From contig JAFISE010000055.1 in NCBI GenBank assembly GCA_022560025.1, positions 1 to 64,000 on the forward strand: a DNA stretch of 64,000 nucleotides, in the 5' to 3' direction. The notes under the pieces are model-generated. The model searched no databases. It had not been told where the DNA came from and saw only the letters and a list, made by a program, of their open reading frames with translations. The position numbers and the translations under genes are program-made. The stretch is from Stagonosporopsis chrysanthemi (taxonomy: Eukaryota; Ascomycota; Dothideomycetes; Pleosporales; Didymellaceae). Shown here one piece after another: positions 25,799 to 37,215 of the stretch; positions within the stretch are counted from its first letter, which is position 1, and every line of letters begins with the position of its first letter.

Positions 25799-27237
25799 AT
25801 GCTCAACAAGCTGCACGGTCAGCCCGAAAGCTATGATCGCAAGTCCGTGCCTCATGAGGAACCCCCGCACACGAACAAGTACTGAGCAAAGCAATCGCAG
25901 GTCCCGCTACAAGTTTGGAAAGACACTGGGTGCTGGAACATATGGTATTGTCCGAGAGGCTGACTGCCCGGACGGCAAGGTCGCGGTCAAGATCATCTTG
26001 AAGAAGAATGTCCGCGGCAACGAGCAGATGGTCTATGATGAGCTGGAGATGCTGCAGAAAATGAAGCATCCTCACATCGTCAAGTTCCACGACTGGTTTG
26101 AGTCAAGGGTACGCGATGCGCGAATGCAGCGATTAAAGATTTATGGCTGACTCCGCCCAGGACAAGTACTACATCGTAACGCAATTGGCAACTGGAGGAG
26201 AGCTCTTCGATCGTATCTGCGAGAAGGGCAAGTTCACCGAGAAGGATGCCGCCGAGACTATTCGCCAGGTTCTCGATGCGGTCAACTACCTCCACCAGCA
26301 CAACTGCGTCCATAGAGGTACCGTTTTCGATCGCCATGTACCAGTGTTTTGCTTACGCTCTTTCAGACCTCAAGCCTGAGAACCTACTCTATGTTACACG
26401 CGAACCCAATTCGTCTCTTGTATTGGCCGACTTTGGTATCGCGAAGATGCTCGACTCCAAGCACGAGGTGTTGACTACCATGGCTGGTTCCTTTGGATAC
26501 GCGGCACCTGAAGTTATGCTGAAGAAGGGACATGGCAAGCCTGTTGATATGTGGTCCATGGGTGTCATTACTTATACCTTGCTCTGTGGTTACTCACCAT
26601 TCAGGTCTGAGAACCTCGCAGATTTGATTGAGGAGTGCAAGAATGGCCGCGTCATTTTCCACGAGCGTTACTGGAAGGAGGTCAGCAAGGATGCAAAGGA
26701 CTTTATCACACAGCTCTTGCAGCCAGACCCGAACAAGCGACCGACTAGCGAAGTAAGAAGATACATGGGTGTTGTTTTGTGCAAGGCTAACAGAATTAGG
26801 CTGCGCTCAAGCATGTTTGGCTGAGCGGCAAGACTGCCAGCGACCACAACTTGCTGCCCGAGATTCGCGCGTACGTTGCGAAGGCTCGCCTCAAGCGCGG
26901 TATCGAGCTTGTCAGGCTTGCGAACCGTATTGAGGCACTGAAGATGCAGGAAGACGAGGAAGACGAGGTGCCTGGTGAGGCCGATGTGCCTGCCAATGCA
27001 CTGGAGAGTGCTGGCGAGGCAATCGCTAGCCACACCACCAGCAAGTCCTTGAAGACAACAGAAGAGGTGACTGGCACAGGCGCCAGCACGACTGGTAAGG
27101 GACCGGGTCGTTTGAGCAAGATTGCGAAGGGCGCCATCTTCCGCGAAGTCGTGCTCGCTAAGGTGCGCGAGATGAAGGAGCAAGAAGCGCAGAAGGAGTT
27201 CGAAAAGTCTGCGACTGAAGGTGCTAAGAAGAGCTGA
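25799..27237 (+). CDS. cmkA: Calcium/calmodulin-dependent protein kinase
   Basis: Five exons, 25799-25842, 25901-26108, 26161-26317, 26367-26752 and 26800-27237, encode 410 residues. The kinase domain shows the glycine loop GAGTYGIV, the Lys of VAVKII, HRDLKPEN with the catalytic Asp, DFG, and APEVM. It matches fungal CaMKI-type kinases from MLNKLHGQPESYDRKSRYKFG onward. After the domain, the helix AYVAKARLKRGIELVRLANRI is the expected autoinhibitory/calmodulin-binding segment. The C-terminus is acidic, then basic. These kinases act in calcium signalling and the cell cycle. The first intron has an unusual GTCCGT donor, chosen because only it keeps KSRYKF in frame. Confidence 0.95.
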
Positions 27238-27669
27238 GCAATGCGCTTCAAAGTTTGAAGCATCTTTTAAATTCGGTCGGACAAGGCATAATTGTGTTTG
27301 CTGCTGTTCTTAGCGGAGGTTCTCATTGCTGTTCAAATACCCTGAGGCAGCGCTAGGACCTAGTTCTTAGACATCACAATGCCATTGTTAAGCTGTCCTC
27401 GCCATCATACTGGGTAATATACCGAGATCATGGCAAGTTAATAATGCGTGTGATTGTACTTGTGGTGGGCAGGTGGTGATTTGCTTCAGGGCTGCACGTG
27501 ACTAAGCATTTAGCTCCACCCTTGGACGTCCTGGCCGAGTTCGCGACTACTGCGACGCGGTTACAGAGGCCAGCTCCAGCAACGCAGTGCACCGGCACCA
27601 CGACCCCAGAATTCTTCCAAAAGCCTCGAGAACGGCTCCGACAGATTACGCGATCACGAATACGCGAAA
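27238..27669. other. Intergenic, CaM kinase to RSC4-like gene
   Basis: This 432-bp tandem spacer holds the 3' UTR of the kinase and the promoter of the next gene. No gene is supported. Confidence 0.55.
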
Positions 27670-30527
27670 ATGGAGAGTGCGTCGAAGCGCAAAGTGGGTA
27701 ACGCAGCGCTGAGCCCGGGCGAGGGTCGGCCTGCAAAGCGACAGAAGGCGCCGGTACGTGCACTTCCTATTGGCGCGCAACAAGTCTGGCTGCATCGTGG
27801 TCGATGTGTGGAGAGATGCACGCGGTGTTTGGCGCGTTGCGGGATGCGCAGCTGGACATGGGCGCGACACTCCCGTCTAGGTCGACCTACGGGCTGCACT
27901 GCACCACCGAGTAGCCGCCGCGCAAACACCAGACACTGCCTCGGTGCAGCCAAAGGATGGGGCACATAGCGTATGCACACAACGAGGAATGCCTTGCTGA
28001 CAGTGTCTTCCGTGCATATAGGGTGCTGGCGGAGAGACAGCCGAATCGACAACAGACATGGGCTTGAAGTTCTTGGAGAGCTTGAAGCAGGCCAAAGACA
28101 AGACGTACGTGCACTGGAGCATACAAAGTGACGGGAAGTAGTACTAACACTGGACAGCGGACGACCCATTGCAGTGCATTTCATGACACTTCCAGACAAG
28201 GTGAGTGCCTCTGCCGGCCACTGACCCTTTCGCTGCGCAGACACACTGACCGTGTCTGCATAGAACGAGCTGCCAGACTACTACGACTTCACGAAATTGC
28301 CACTTGCATTGGATACCATTGAGGCACGTTCACGATCTCTCATATTCTTGATAGACCTGCTCGGACATTTACTGCACAGTTCACCTGTACAGCGCCCAGC
28401 TTGATCCATAAGCACCAGTCAACAGTCGCAGCCGCAGCCGCAGTCGCAGTCACTGCATACCCATCAGCAGCTGATTGTAGCCAAAGCGCTAACTCGTGAC
28501 AGGAAAGACTCACTAACGGCGAATACACATCACTTGCCCAGGTCGAGAGTGACTGTAAACGACTCGTCAATAACGCAAAGGCCTACAACGACAAAAAGTC
28601 CATCATCTACGAGGATGCTGAGCGGCTTCGTAAGACAGCCTCCAACTGGATGGTCAAGCACAACCCTGCCTATCGCGATGGTAACTACGTTGCGGTAGCT
28701 ACGCCAATACCTGGCGAGGAAAATGCGGCGCCAGGGAAACCAATTCCACGTATTGCATCCACCCCACGAGCTGCTGCTACGACCACGCCTGTGTCTACGG
28801 TGGCAACAGAACGCCCTCGACGCGCCGCAGCATTAGCACAGCCAGAGACACCAGTCCCCACAAAGCAGAGACAGTCATCCTCCGCTGTACCAGACTCACG
28901 GCCAACCGGTACTCGTGGGGCCTCCACTCCTTCCTTCCAACATGCACAAGAGCAGATCATCCAAGAGATCATTGATCATACGGATCCAGGGTACGTCATC
29001 TTCGAGCCAATCAAAGTCTCATGCTAACGCATCAGTGGTGATTTGGCAATATTCGGGCCTTTCCTCAATCTCCCAACTCGGGCCTTGAAGGACTACTATC
29101 AACTCATCAAAGAGCCGATGTCGCTAGCAGCTATCAAGAAAAAGGTCCAAGGTGTGGTTGGCCGTGACGCGCCTACTGGACATACCCTGTTCAAGAGTTG
29201 GGACGCGTTTGAGAGTGCAATGAGCCTGGTATGGAGCAATGCGCGCATCTACAACGAGGATGGAAGCGAGCTCTACAATCTTTCACTCGAGCTTGAGGTA
29301 CGTAATCAAGAAGCATAAAGCAAAGCTGCCTACTGACCTTACTAGGAAATCTTCAAAGGGAAGCTGAAGGCTATGAAAGCTAGGGTCGATGAACCGCCAC
29401 AGCCCAAACTCAAGCTGAATATGTCTGGTGCTGCACCGAGCCCAGCTCCCAAGCCGAATCTTAAGCTTAAGCTTAGACAAAGCCCGGTCTCTGGATCAAT
29501 CACACCAACCACCCGTGACTCTGCCACGCCTGGAGTCATAGTCGACAGCGAAGCACTTCAGCGGCAGCAACGACACGTCAATGACAGTATGGGAGGACGA
29601 CGGTCTCGCCCAGCGGACAAAGCCGCGACACCAGTGACAACAAACCCATTCTCTGGGACAAGAGCGCCCTCTGCTACGATTGTTCCAGTACTTGCTGCAC
29701 AGACAAAGTCCGCTGGATCACCGGCGGCCAACGGCGTAAAGCAAGATGTCCAGTCGCCGGCACTAAGCGCGATCAGATCTGGCAGCAACGCACCAGATGC
29801 ACAACGATTGAGTGTTCCCGCTCAAACACCAGTTCCAATCATGGCTCCGCCACAAAATCTATCTCGCCCCCAGAGCGGCAGCCCGCATCCAAATGGTCTC
29901 TATGGTCAACAAAACGGTCCGACAACCCCAGGTTTCCAACAACCGACACCGTATGTTCCGCCGTCCACCCCACGTACTGATGTCTTCCGCAAGACGCCCC
30001 TCAAGAGTAAGTATTGCTTCAGCAACTGCGCAACTACATATTAATACTTCGCAGAACTGAGCGAAGCTCTGATCCCTAGCATAACCTTGAACACACATCC
30101 TGCCCTCAACCTCTCTGATCCATGGACAATGACTATCCCTGCGAGCAAGACCAAGACGCACCACAGCGCCACCATCAATCTATCACCCACACACTCCTAT
30201 ATCCAGATCACACCAAAAGTCCCTATTGCCTTGACAGGTCGCATGTACCGCCTCTTCGTCCTTGTTAACAGCAACAAGACCTTCGAAGTCAACCGCGTGC
30301 CGGTCACCGCAGGCATCAACGGCGGCGGCGAAGGCGTTGGATTCGAAGGTGGGAAGAAGAAAGGCGAGCCAGTCTTTGAGGCGAAACTAGTCGGGGGCAC
30401 CAACAGGATCGAAGTGGAGATAATTGCCGAGAAACTTACAAAGGATGGGGAGACAGTGGCTAGTAAGGATACGGTAGAGATTGAAAAGTACACCATCTTC
30501 TTGCAACTGGCGAGGCAGGGGTACTAG
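27670..30527 (+). CDS. RSC4: RSC4-like tandem bromodomain chromatin remodelling subunit
   Basis: Eight exons, 27670-27753, 28022-28104, 28158-28200, 28264-28323, 28503-28990, 29036-29297, 29346-30006 and 30055-30527, encode 717 residues. A basic N-terminus (SKRKVGN...PAKRQK) is followed by bromodomain 1 (about residues 55-150: LPDYYDFTKLPLALDTIEERL ... AKAYND). Bromodomain 2 follows at about 245-350 (LKDYYQLIKEPMSLAAIKKKV ... ARIYNEDGS). A Pro/Ser/Gln-rich linker leads to a conserved C-terminal beta domain (TMTIPASKTKTHHSATINLSP). This order is that of Rsc4 in the RSC remodeller, which reads acetylated H3. The intron at 28324-28502 begins GC, not GT; no GT donor keeps the frame. The first intron is long (268 nt). 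Confidence 0.9.
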
Positions 30528-31249
30528 GAGTATGATGGAGAGAGCAGAACGGGTCGTGGCAAAGAAGAGTCATCAGATCTATGGGGGACTCCTCTGAGGG
30601 TTCGCCGCCCGTGTACCGTTTCTTGAGGTGTTTTGGCGCTCTGGGCATTGCTGAGCATAAGAATCTCCTGGCTGCGATGGGATTGGGAGGTCGTGATTGT
30701 TCTTTCTTGCGTTCACTTCTAATCACGAACAACTTGCCCTAGGTTGTTCCTTCGTTATCAGCATGAGCCAATTGGCTTGCATAGTACTAGCTGGACTCAC
30801 ACAATCGCATGTGGTATGCATCTTGGCCGTTCGGGCACTCTGAATTGGATGTGAAGACAGCGAGCAACGCGCTTGTGATACTGAGATCGCAGGACCTTAT
30901 ACACGGCTTCGGACTTTACTTCAGGCACTGCTATCTCTCAATCGCCAAAAACGGTATAGCAAACATGCACGTCTTCTCTAGCCGCGAAGCAGGATACAAA
31001 GAAAGACAGCTCTGCCTAATCGGTCTCTCGCTCTTCAGTTCGCCGTGTGTGAGGCTGACGATCGCCAATCTCACTGCATATGCACCACGGAACTCCACGT
31101 CTTAGCCCGATAGCCTTGCACAGGATTTCAGGTATATAAGCATGCCGACATGCTTCAGGGTCGACCATCTTTGTCTACGCTCGCACACCTGCAGCCCAGG
31201 CCTTTTGAACGTCTTCGTCTCACGTTAGCTAAACAACCCACAACACACA
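30528..31249. other. Intergenic, RSC4-like to paralogue gene
   Basis: This 722-bp tandem spacer contains no supported gene. A frame at 30809-31105 was considered, but it has no family resemblance. Confidence 0.5.
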
Positions 31250-32074
31250 ATGGGCGACATAATTCCCATTCCCACCAGCGCGCGACCAGGCATCATGCTT
31301 GTACGACCCAGTCTCCACTCCTCCACCCCCTCCAACGCCGCGACCTTCAAGCGCTGGACCGTCATGCACTTCAACGACCTCATAAGCTGCTCTTCCCCAC
31401 CGGGCTCCAAAGGTATTACCCGCGCTCTACGCTACACCAATACAGATGGCGAACTGCTTTATACCATCCACTCCGACGATCTCTCCATCTGGCAGACCCA
31501 GCCGTACTATGCAGTGAGCCGACGCTTGGACCTGGAGAATACACGGGATGTGGCGCACGGCGAAAGTGCGGTGCTGCTGCAGGGTGAGCATGGGTTTGGG
31601 ACAGAGCCGATGGTGTGGAATTTGGTGGACGCTGCGTTTGGGATTTTTGAGAAGGTAGCAAGGTCGCCCGGGGAGGGTATGTATCACGACTTACCAGATG
31701 CGCTGGTGTCGAGGCGAGGCGAGGATCTAGGTTGTGAGCTTGTGACGCTGACGTATCGCCCTTCTCACTCTGCGGGCGATGCCGGTCAAGGAGAAGAATT
31801 AGAACAGCCGCCAAAAGAGCTTACGAACCTGAGAGATCGGGCGCTCGGTGCGCTATCTGGGAGGGCGAAGGTGTACTCGAGTTTGTACCATCATCGGCCA
31901 GATGCGCAGCCTAACATGCATCCACCTATCGCGGATGGTGCTCATGGGGACGGCACGTGGGTAGCCTGTATTCTTACTGAGGGAGAGGTGAGTAAAGAGA
32001 CGCGGACGCAGTTGCAGACTGAGGTGGGTAGATTCAAGGTTGGGTTTTGGAAGGGGGAGGTGTTCACGTCATGA
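31250..32074 (+). CDS. Uncharacterised protein, paralogue of the 22306 gene (dimeric alpha/beta-barrel-like)
   Basis: A single exon of 274 residues from the ATG at 31250 (AACACACAATGG). It shares ordered blocks with the 22306-23249 product: RPGIMLVRPSLHSSTPS, TFKRWTVMHFNDLI, RLDLENTR, FGTEPMVWNLV, CELVTLTY and GTWVACILTEGE, and both end in a short G(D/E)VF. It has no intron, whereas the paralogue has one. The KRWTxxHxxDLI...GxxRALRY layout resembles EthD-like dimeric alpha/beta-barrels; this is inference. No signal peptide or membrane span is evident. No function is assigned. Confidence 0.85.
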   Translation: MGDIIPIPTSARPGIMLVRPSLHSSTPSNAATFKRWTVMHFNDLISCSSPPGSKGITRALRYTNTDGELLYTIHSDDLSIWQTQPYYAVSRRLDLENTRDVAHGESAVLLQGEHGFGTEPMVWNLVDAAFGIFEKVARSPGEGMYHDLPDALVSRRGEDLGCELVTLTYRPSHSAGDAGQGEELEQPPKELTNLRDRALGALSGRAKVYSSLYHHRPDAQPNMHPPIADGAHGDGTWVACILTEGEVSKETRTQLQTEVGRFKVGFWKGEVFTS

Positions 32075-32510
32075 TGCGTTTGGTGATGCGCTGTACTGAA
32101 AACATGGCGGAAACGAGATCAATTCGCTTTGGAACAAAACTACCCTGAAGCTTCAGTTATAAGTGAAGATTTACCAGTTGTGGCATCGAGTCGGCGAGAG
32201 ATAAGTCTTGCTTACGTAATCGGTACTAGCCGGTCTGCCTTCTACCTGCCATGCCATCGTGCTCGCGATCTCAAGACTTTGTATCAACTATCAGCATGAG
32301 TATGGTTTCATCTCAGCCTCATCGTGAAAGCTTGCCTGTGTATGCGCCTATCCCTGCATGCTGTGCCCCATTGCAACGCCGAGGTTGGTTAGCGATCGCG
32401 TCGGTCACCGACACAGCCACGGCCACCATGACCTGGAAACACCCACTACTTCTATCGTATTAACGCAACTACAAACTTTTAACCTCCAGAAGAACGGATA
32501 GAAACTCAAC
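32075..32510. other. Intergenic
   Basis: This 436-bp tandem spacer lies between two uncharacterised plus-strand genes. It holds nothing recognisable beyond presumed 3' UTR and promoter. Confidence 0.5.
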
Positions 32511-34208
32511 ATGCCTTTCCTGGACTTATACCACATTTTCTTCGACCCAGCCGCGACAATCGAAACCCCGGCTTCCTTCTTCAGCAAGGAATGGCGCGTG
32601 ACGCTTGACTATTGTTTGTGTCAGCCCGGTTTGAAAGCTGCATTCACGTCGCATCTCAGTGCTGAGCATGAGTTGTGGGCTCTTCTGTGTAAGTTCGCAT
32701 CTCACAAATTGGCTCTGCCGCTCATCTGCTTCACCAGTATGGGAGACTGAAGATTCTCGTGCCCAATTCTATCACCAGACACATGGATTCGGACTCTTGA
32801 TTCAGCGCATGAAGAGGGCTCCACGTGTGTTCTTCTTCGATGACACCGAGTATGTGAGGCTTAGTGAGGCAAAAGATTGGACCATTGATGTGCTTTGCAA
32901 AAACTTAGGAGAGCAGGGAGCTGCTGAGTTACTTGACCGTCACGATTTCGTGGCTCAATGCGACGGCAAAGCACTTGAACGACTCTATCAGGGCAATGAC
33001 TTCGCTCAAGCGATCGTTGGTCTCACCAGAAATGTGCAGCAGACGCTAAAAGGCGGCCCCTCCGAATGGGAGCACTTCTCGATCGAGCTTCAGAAGCACG
33101 AGCGAATCGTTCATTGTAAGAGCGCGCACACCGAAGTAGCTCTCGATATCGCAGATCTTACAAGAAAACAACCATGGGAATATGGTGTACTAGCATACGA
33201 CGACTCGGAATATGCCGACACAGCTTATCCGATGGATTTGAATTTCCGGCCCATGATGACACTTGGATCAGTAGATGAGTTTGTGACATGTTCTGATCGT
33301 CAGCCGAGTATGCAGTCCGGAGATGGGAATCGATACGCCATATGCATCGTCTCCCCGATGAAAGAAGCCAATGACCCAGATCAAGTTGGGAAAGACGCGA
33401 TTGAATATTCACGAAACGAGCTCGGGTTGCAGGATGGTGTTCAAGGGTTACAAGAGATCAGTGTTTTACGAACAACTGGCAGTCAGACTGGTATTGGGGC
33501 CATTCGACTTCTCTGTGGTAAGCCGCACGCATTTCTTCGTTCGAGACTGCACTAATAACACTGTTAGTGTGGAACACGACTTCAGATTTTGAGCAATGGC
33601 GACAGGAATACACTAGCCATAATCAATGCAGCCTGGATTCGATGTGGACAACCGACGAGTCGGGACTGTCGAAGTTGGAGTGGGAGAATCTACCTTTGAC
33701 ACCCGACAATCAAGCCTGGCAGGAAGTAGACAAGGTTTTGGAGATGGTCGTGTTCACTTTCGAGCAGAATTTGTCGCCAGCAGAGAAGGAAGCTTTCCTA
33801 CAGCGAGTCTACGCATTCACGAGGTAAGTACACTCCTTTTCTGCGATATGACCTGCGAGGCTCATAACGAATAGCACAATGTCATCTTCATGGTCTGGAG
33901 AAGTCGACGCAAGACCAGTAGTGTATGCCGAAGATCCAGTCTGGAACGGAGCCCAGAACGCTATCTCGTCTTGTATATTGTGCCTCGCATGGGACGGAGT
34001 AGCACAGCGAACGGCGTGGCTGAGGAATTTCATGGCAAATAGCTTCGAGTTGGACGGTCATCTTGCCCATACCTTGGGTCTAGTGAGTTCTGATGTCAAA
34101 TCTGGCACTTACAACCGGGAAAAGGTGTATCAGTGTCATGTAATGCACGAGGCCTCTGAAGGTGGTGCTGACATGGATGACGAGAGTGACCGAGATATGG
34201 GCTTTTGA
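32511..34208 (+). CDS. Orphan protein, four exons
   Basis: Exons 32511-32688, 32738-33517, 33568-33823 and 33875-34208 join in frame with consensus GTAAGT/GTAAGC donors to give 515 residues. The four clean 49-51 nt introns argue that this is a real gene. The product is soluble, rich in Glu, Asp, Trp and aromatic residues (MPFLDLYHIFFDPAATIE, RVFFFDDTEYVRLSEAKDW, WEYGVLAYDDSEYADTAYP), with an acidic end (GGADMDDESDRDMGF). I recognise no domain, signal peptide or membrane span. The repeated pattern of an aromatic stretch followed by DDxEY (FFFDDTEYV and LAYDDSEYA) might reflect an internal duplication. It lies between the paralogue gene and the secreted peptidase. Confidence 0.75.
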
Positions 34209-34662
34209 GAAGCATGATACGAATTGAAGCCCCGGGGCCGCGCTGCTGTTATTCGCGCTTAATCTGACAAAGAGCTCCCTTCGGCGACCAATTTTGCGAC
34301 CAATCCGATTGTCCGTAGCACTGAAAGATCCAGTCGCCATGCGACGGACTCCTAAATTCCTGCGTTTCGGAGGGTGAATGCCTACCGGGCGGACTCCGCC
34401 AAGTGTACAGGCCAAAGTCTCAGGTAAGGCCACCTCCGTCTGACTGATCTACCCTGACTGATCCTTGGCAGGTACCGGACATCAGAAGGGTGCGGCGTGG
34501 TTCTTGATTGGATGTCCGATCCTTGTCTCCGTCATCTCAGCTCATGTATATCACTTATGTGATTCTACGTCGCTTTATTCATCCCACGGCGCTTGTCTGA
34601 CATTCTTTCCATTTCTTTACTGACTGCTCTGGAGCTGTCGTCCATTCCTTCTTAACAACACC
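34209..34662. other. Intergenic
   Basis: This 454-bp tandem spacer includes the promoter of the secreted metallopeptidase gene. No gene or RNA is supported. Confidence 0.5.
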
Positions 34663-36718
34663 ATGAAGCTCCTTGGCGCCGACATTCTTTGTGCAGCTCT
34701 GCTGCTTGTTAACAGCGCCAATGCCTTCTCGTTCGACCTCTCAAAGCGGGCTTTGAAATTTGACGCATCCTGCAACACCAAGTATGGTTCGCTCACGGCA
34801 AAGCAGTTGATCGACAAGAGTATGGACTTCCAGCCTAAACTTGCAAAGGCTGGAAAAGACAGCCTAGACATCCTGATTGATGCTCTCAAATTCCAGACCA
34901 AGGCCCCTGGCGCTAAGAAGCCTCAGGCCAGCAAGGAGCAAGTCGATAAGATCATCGCCACCTACCGTGTCCTCTTCGGTGATATCCAGGCAAAGAACGC
35001 TGATGGCACACCGAATCCGAGCTTCAAGGCAGAGGCGGAGAAGCATATCGCTGCAATCAAGGTAACAAGGGACTCACTCGACCGCATGACCAAGCCTGGA
35101 AAACCTAATCTCATCATTCACTGTAATGATGACTGGCTTGCCGAGAGACCTCCAAAGACTGCACCACCCAAGCCTACTGCTCCACTGAAGCCGGGCGAAA
35201 AGTACTACTTCGATATGGACCGCAATATGTGGAAGGCTGTTAAGGGAGGGAAGCCGTGTCAGGGAAACAAGGCTGCGGTTACCTCAATGAACAAGAAGGT
35301 GAATGGGGTACGAGAGAAGGGTCCAGAGAGGTATGAAAACGCCATTTGAGGTCGTTCCGATAGGCTAAACGCTTACCTTGTCCAGAGTCACATTCTGCAA
35401 AGAGTTCTTGAAGCGCCAGCAGCAGCTTGAAAAGGACAAGCAGCCCCACCTCTGGGATGTATCGAAGACCAAGTTGCCTGACACGTTCACTACCTACACA
35501 CAAGCCGGCAAGAAAGACCAGACCCTGCCATTCCACATTTCGGCCTTTGGCAAGAAGATGGGCGCCAAGTGGTTCCACGAATTCATGCACACGGAGCTCT
35601 TCCATCCTACCATGAACCACTTCTCAGACAAGAAGGTTCCTGATGCACAAGGTGGTACCGGCGGCGTTGCCTATGGGTTTGACGGAGCTGCTGGACTTGC
35701 TAAGCACAAAGGAATTGCCGAGTCGTCTCGCAATATTGAGAACATCCTCTACTGGTCCTTGGCCATGTACTACGATAAGTGGCTGTGGAGCACAGGAAAC
35801 CCTCAGGATCCCAGTACTTTGGCCACATCTCCTGCCAAGGCTGCTCGTGCTGTCGGAGACGGCGAACACTCGCAGTCTGGAGGCGAAGACGACGGCTTTG
35901 AGGTCGAAGTCGCAGCGAAGAAGCCGAAGAAGCCTACAAAGAAACCTGACGAGCCGCCCAAGACAGAGAAACCGGCTGATCCACCCAAGACTGACAAGCC
36001 GGCTGACCCACCGAAGACCGATGTAGCACCACCTCCAGCGGATCCACCGAAGACTGACAAGCCCGCCGATCTGCCTAAGACAAGTGCTGCACCGCCAGCA
36101 CCGTCTACACAGGCACCTACACCACCAGCGACATCTGCAGCAGTACCGCCGCCAGCTAGCAGCGCAGCACCTCCTGCATCTGCTCCACAAACTAGTGCAC
36201 CTGCGAGCGTTCCAGCAAGTGCCTCCAAGCCAACACCGGCACCCTCAGTCAGCAACTCCCTGTCCAGAGCATCGAACTCCATCTCCGGCTCGATCACGGT
36301 CTCCAATAGCCTCTCACGCGCCTCCTGCTCCAACACGCTCTGCACACTCTCCTCGTCCTCCGCATCGCGAACATCCTCCGAAGCCGTCCCAGAGGAGACT
36401 TTCGACTCGGAACCTATGAACGCTGGCTCAATGGCCGCCGATGAAATCATTGCCCTCGCAGGTACCATTGCGACGGAGCAGATCGCTGCGATGGCATTGT
36501 GGGATCAGGCGCTTGTAGAGATGGACCTGCCTGCTGAGGCTGAGCTGCCTAGCGAGACCATTGAGGGTGACCCAACAGCCAGCCTAGGAACGGGTCTTCC
36601 GAGCGCGACGGGTGGTGCTGGAGGGGCGACGAACGGGACGTGGACTATGCCGGCGTTGAAGGCGAGACAGGGAAAGAATGGAGTGATGGAGAGGAGGATG
36701 TATGATTATGCCAGCTAA
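34663..36718 (+). CDS. Secreted zincin-type metallopeptidase with Pro-rich tail
   Basis: Two exons, 34663-35330 and 35386-36718, encode 666 residues; the 55-nt intron uses donor GTATGA, the only nearby one that keeps the frame into VTFCKEFLKRQ. A signal peptide covers about residues 1-21 (MKLLGADILCAALLLVNSANA). The HExxH zinc motif is WFHEFMH, with His287, Glu288 and His291. Downstream, GGVAYGFDGAAGLAKHKG and SRNIENILYWSLAMYYD resemble the C-terminal part of secreted fungal zincins (deuterolysin/lysine-endopeptidase-like), but the exact family is uncertain. From about residue 410 the chain becomes a Lys/Pro/Asp repeat, then Ser/Ala/Pro/Thr-rich low complexity, and ends in a Gly-rich segment. 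This long tail suggests cell-wall association. Confidence 0.8.
35935..36090 (+). repeat. Degenerate Pro-Lys-Thr coding repeats in peptidase tail
   Basis: Within the metallopeptidase gene the coding sequence repeats a 7-8 residue unit of the type KPADPPKTD about five times (variants EPPKTE, PPADPPKTD, KPADLPKTS). The units are recognisable at both DNA and protein level. They form an extended hydrophilic linker between the catalytic part and the Ser/Ala-rich tail. Confidence 0.85.
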
Positions 36719-37215
36719 ATTGTGAGCACAGAGCTTCATAGTAAAGGGACTGAGAACGAGGTATTTTTGTTCAGGTTACACTTGCAAGGGTCTTGACGAA
36801 GTTTAGAGAAATCAAAGGTTGGATCGTGGAAAGGTATGGATTGAAGCGCCTGTGCATTGGAGGATCCGCGAGGCTATACGTGCACTCCGTGGAAGATAAA
36901 ACACTACTTCAAGACCATAGTGAACACCTTTGTGATTAGGATGTTTTACACCCCAGTCTTCACACAACACACATGCTGGCGCTGGAAGAATCAGCCTCAT
37001 CTAGATATCTTTAGTTGCCGACATCTCGATGTAGCTAACAGCTTTTTCGACGGATCCATGCTCTCGGATCATCTCCTGCACGCAATTCTGCTTCTTCTTC
37101 AGCTTCTGGACGAACGACTTTCGATCGCTCTGCCCGTTCCATGGTGTCGCAGGGAAGAAGCGAACGTTGCTGGCGTTTAGAGCCTCCAAGGATTTGCCTC
37201 GACGCCAACTCTTTT
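36719..37215. other. Convergent spacer with a possible displaced coding tail
   Basis: This stretch lies between the peptidase gene stop and the stop of the minus-strand 2EXR-like gene. Its right half (37001 to 37215) is open on the minus strand in a frame other than that of the upstream gene and would encode a basic tail ending EMSATKDI. It is discussed as a possible frameshift. Confidence 0.5.
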
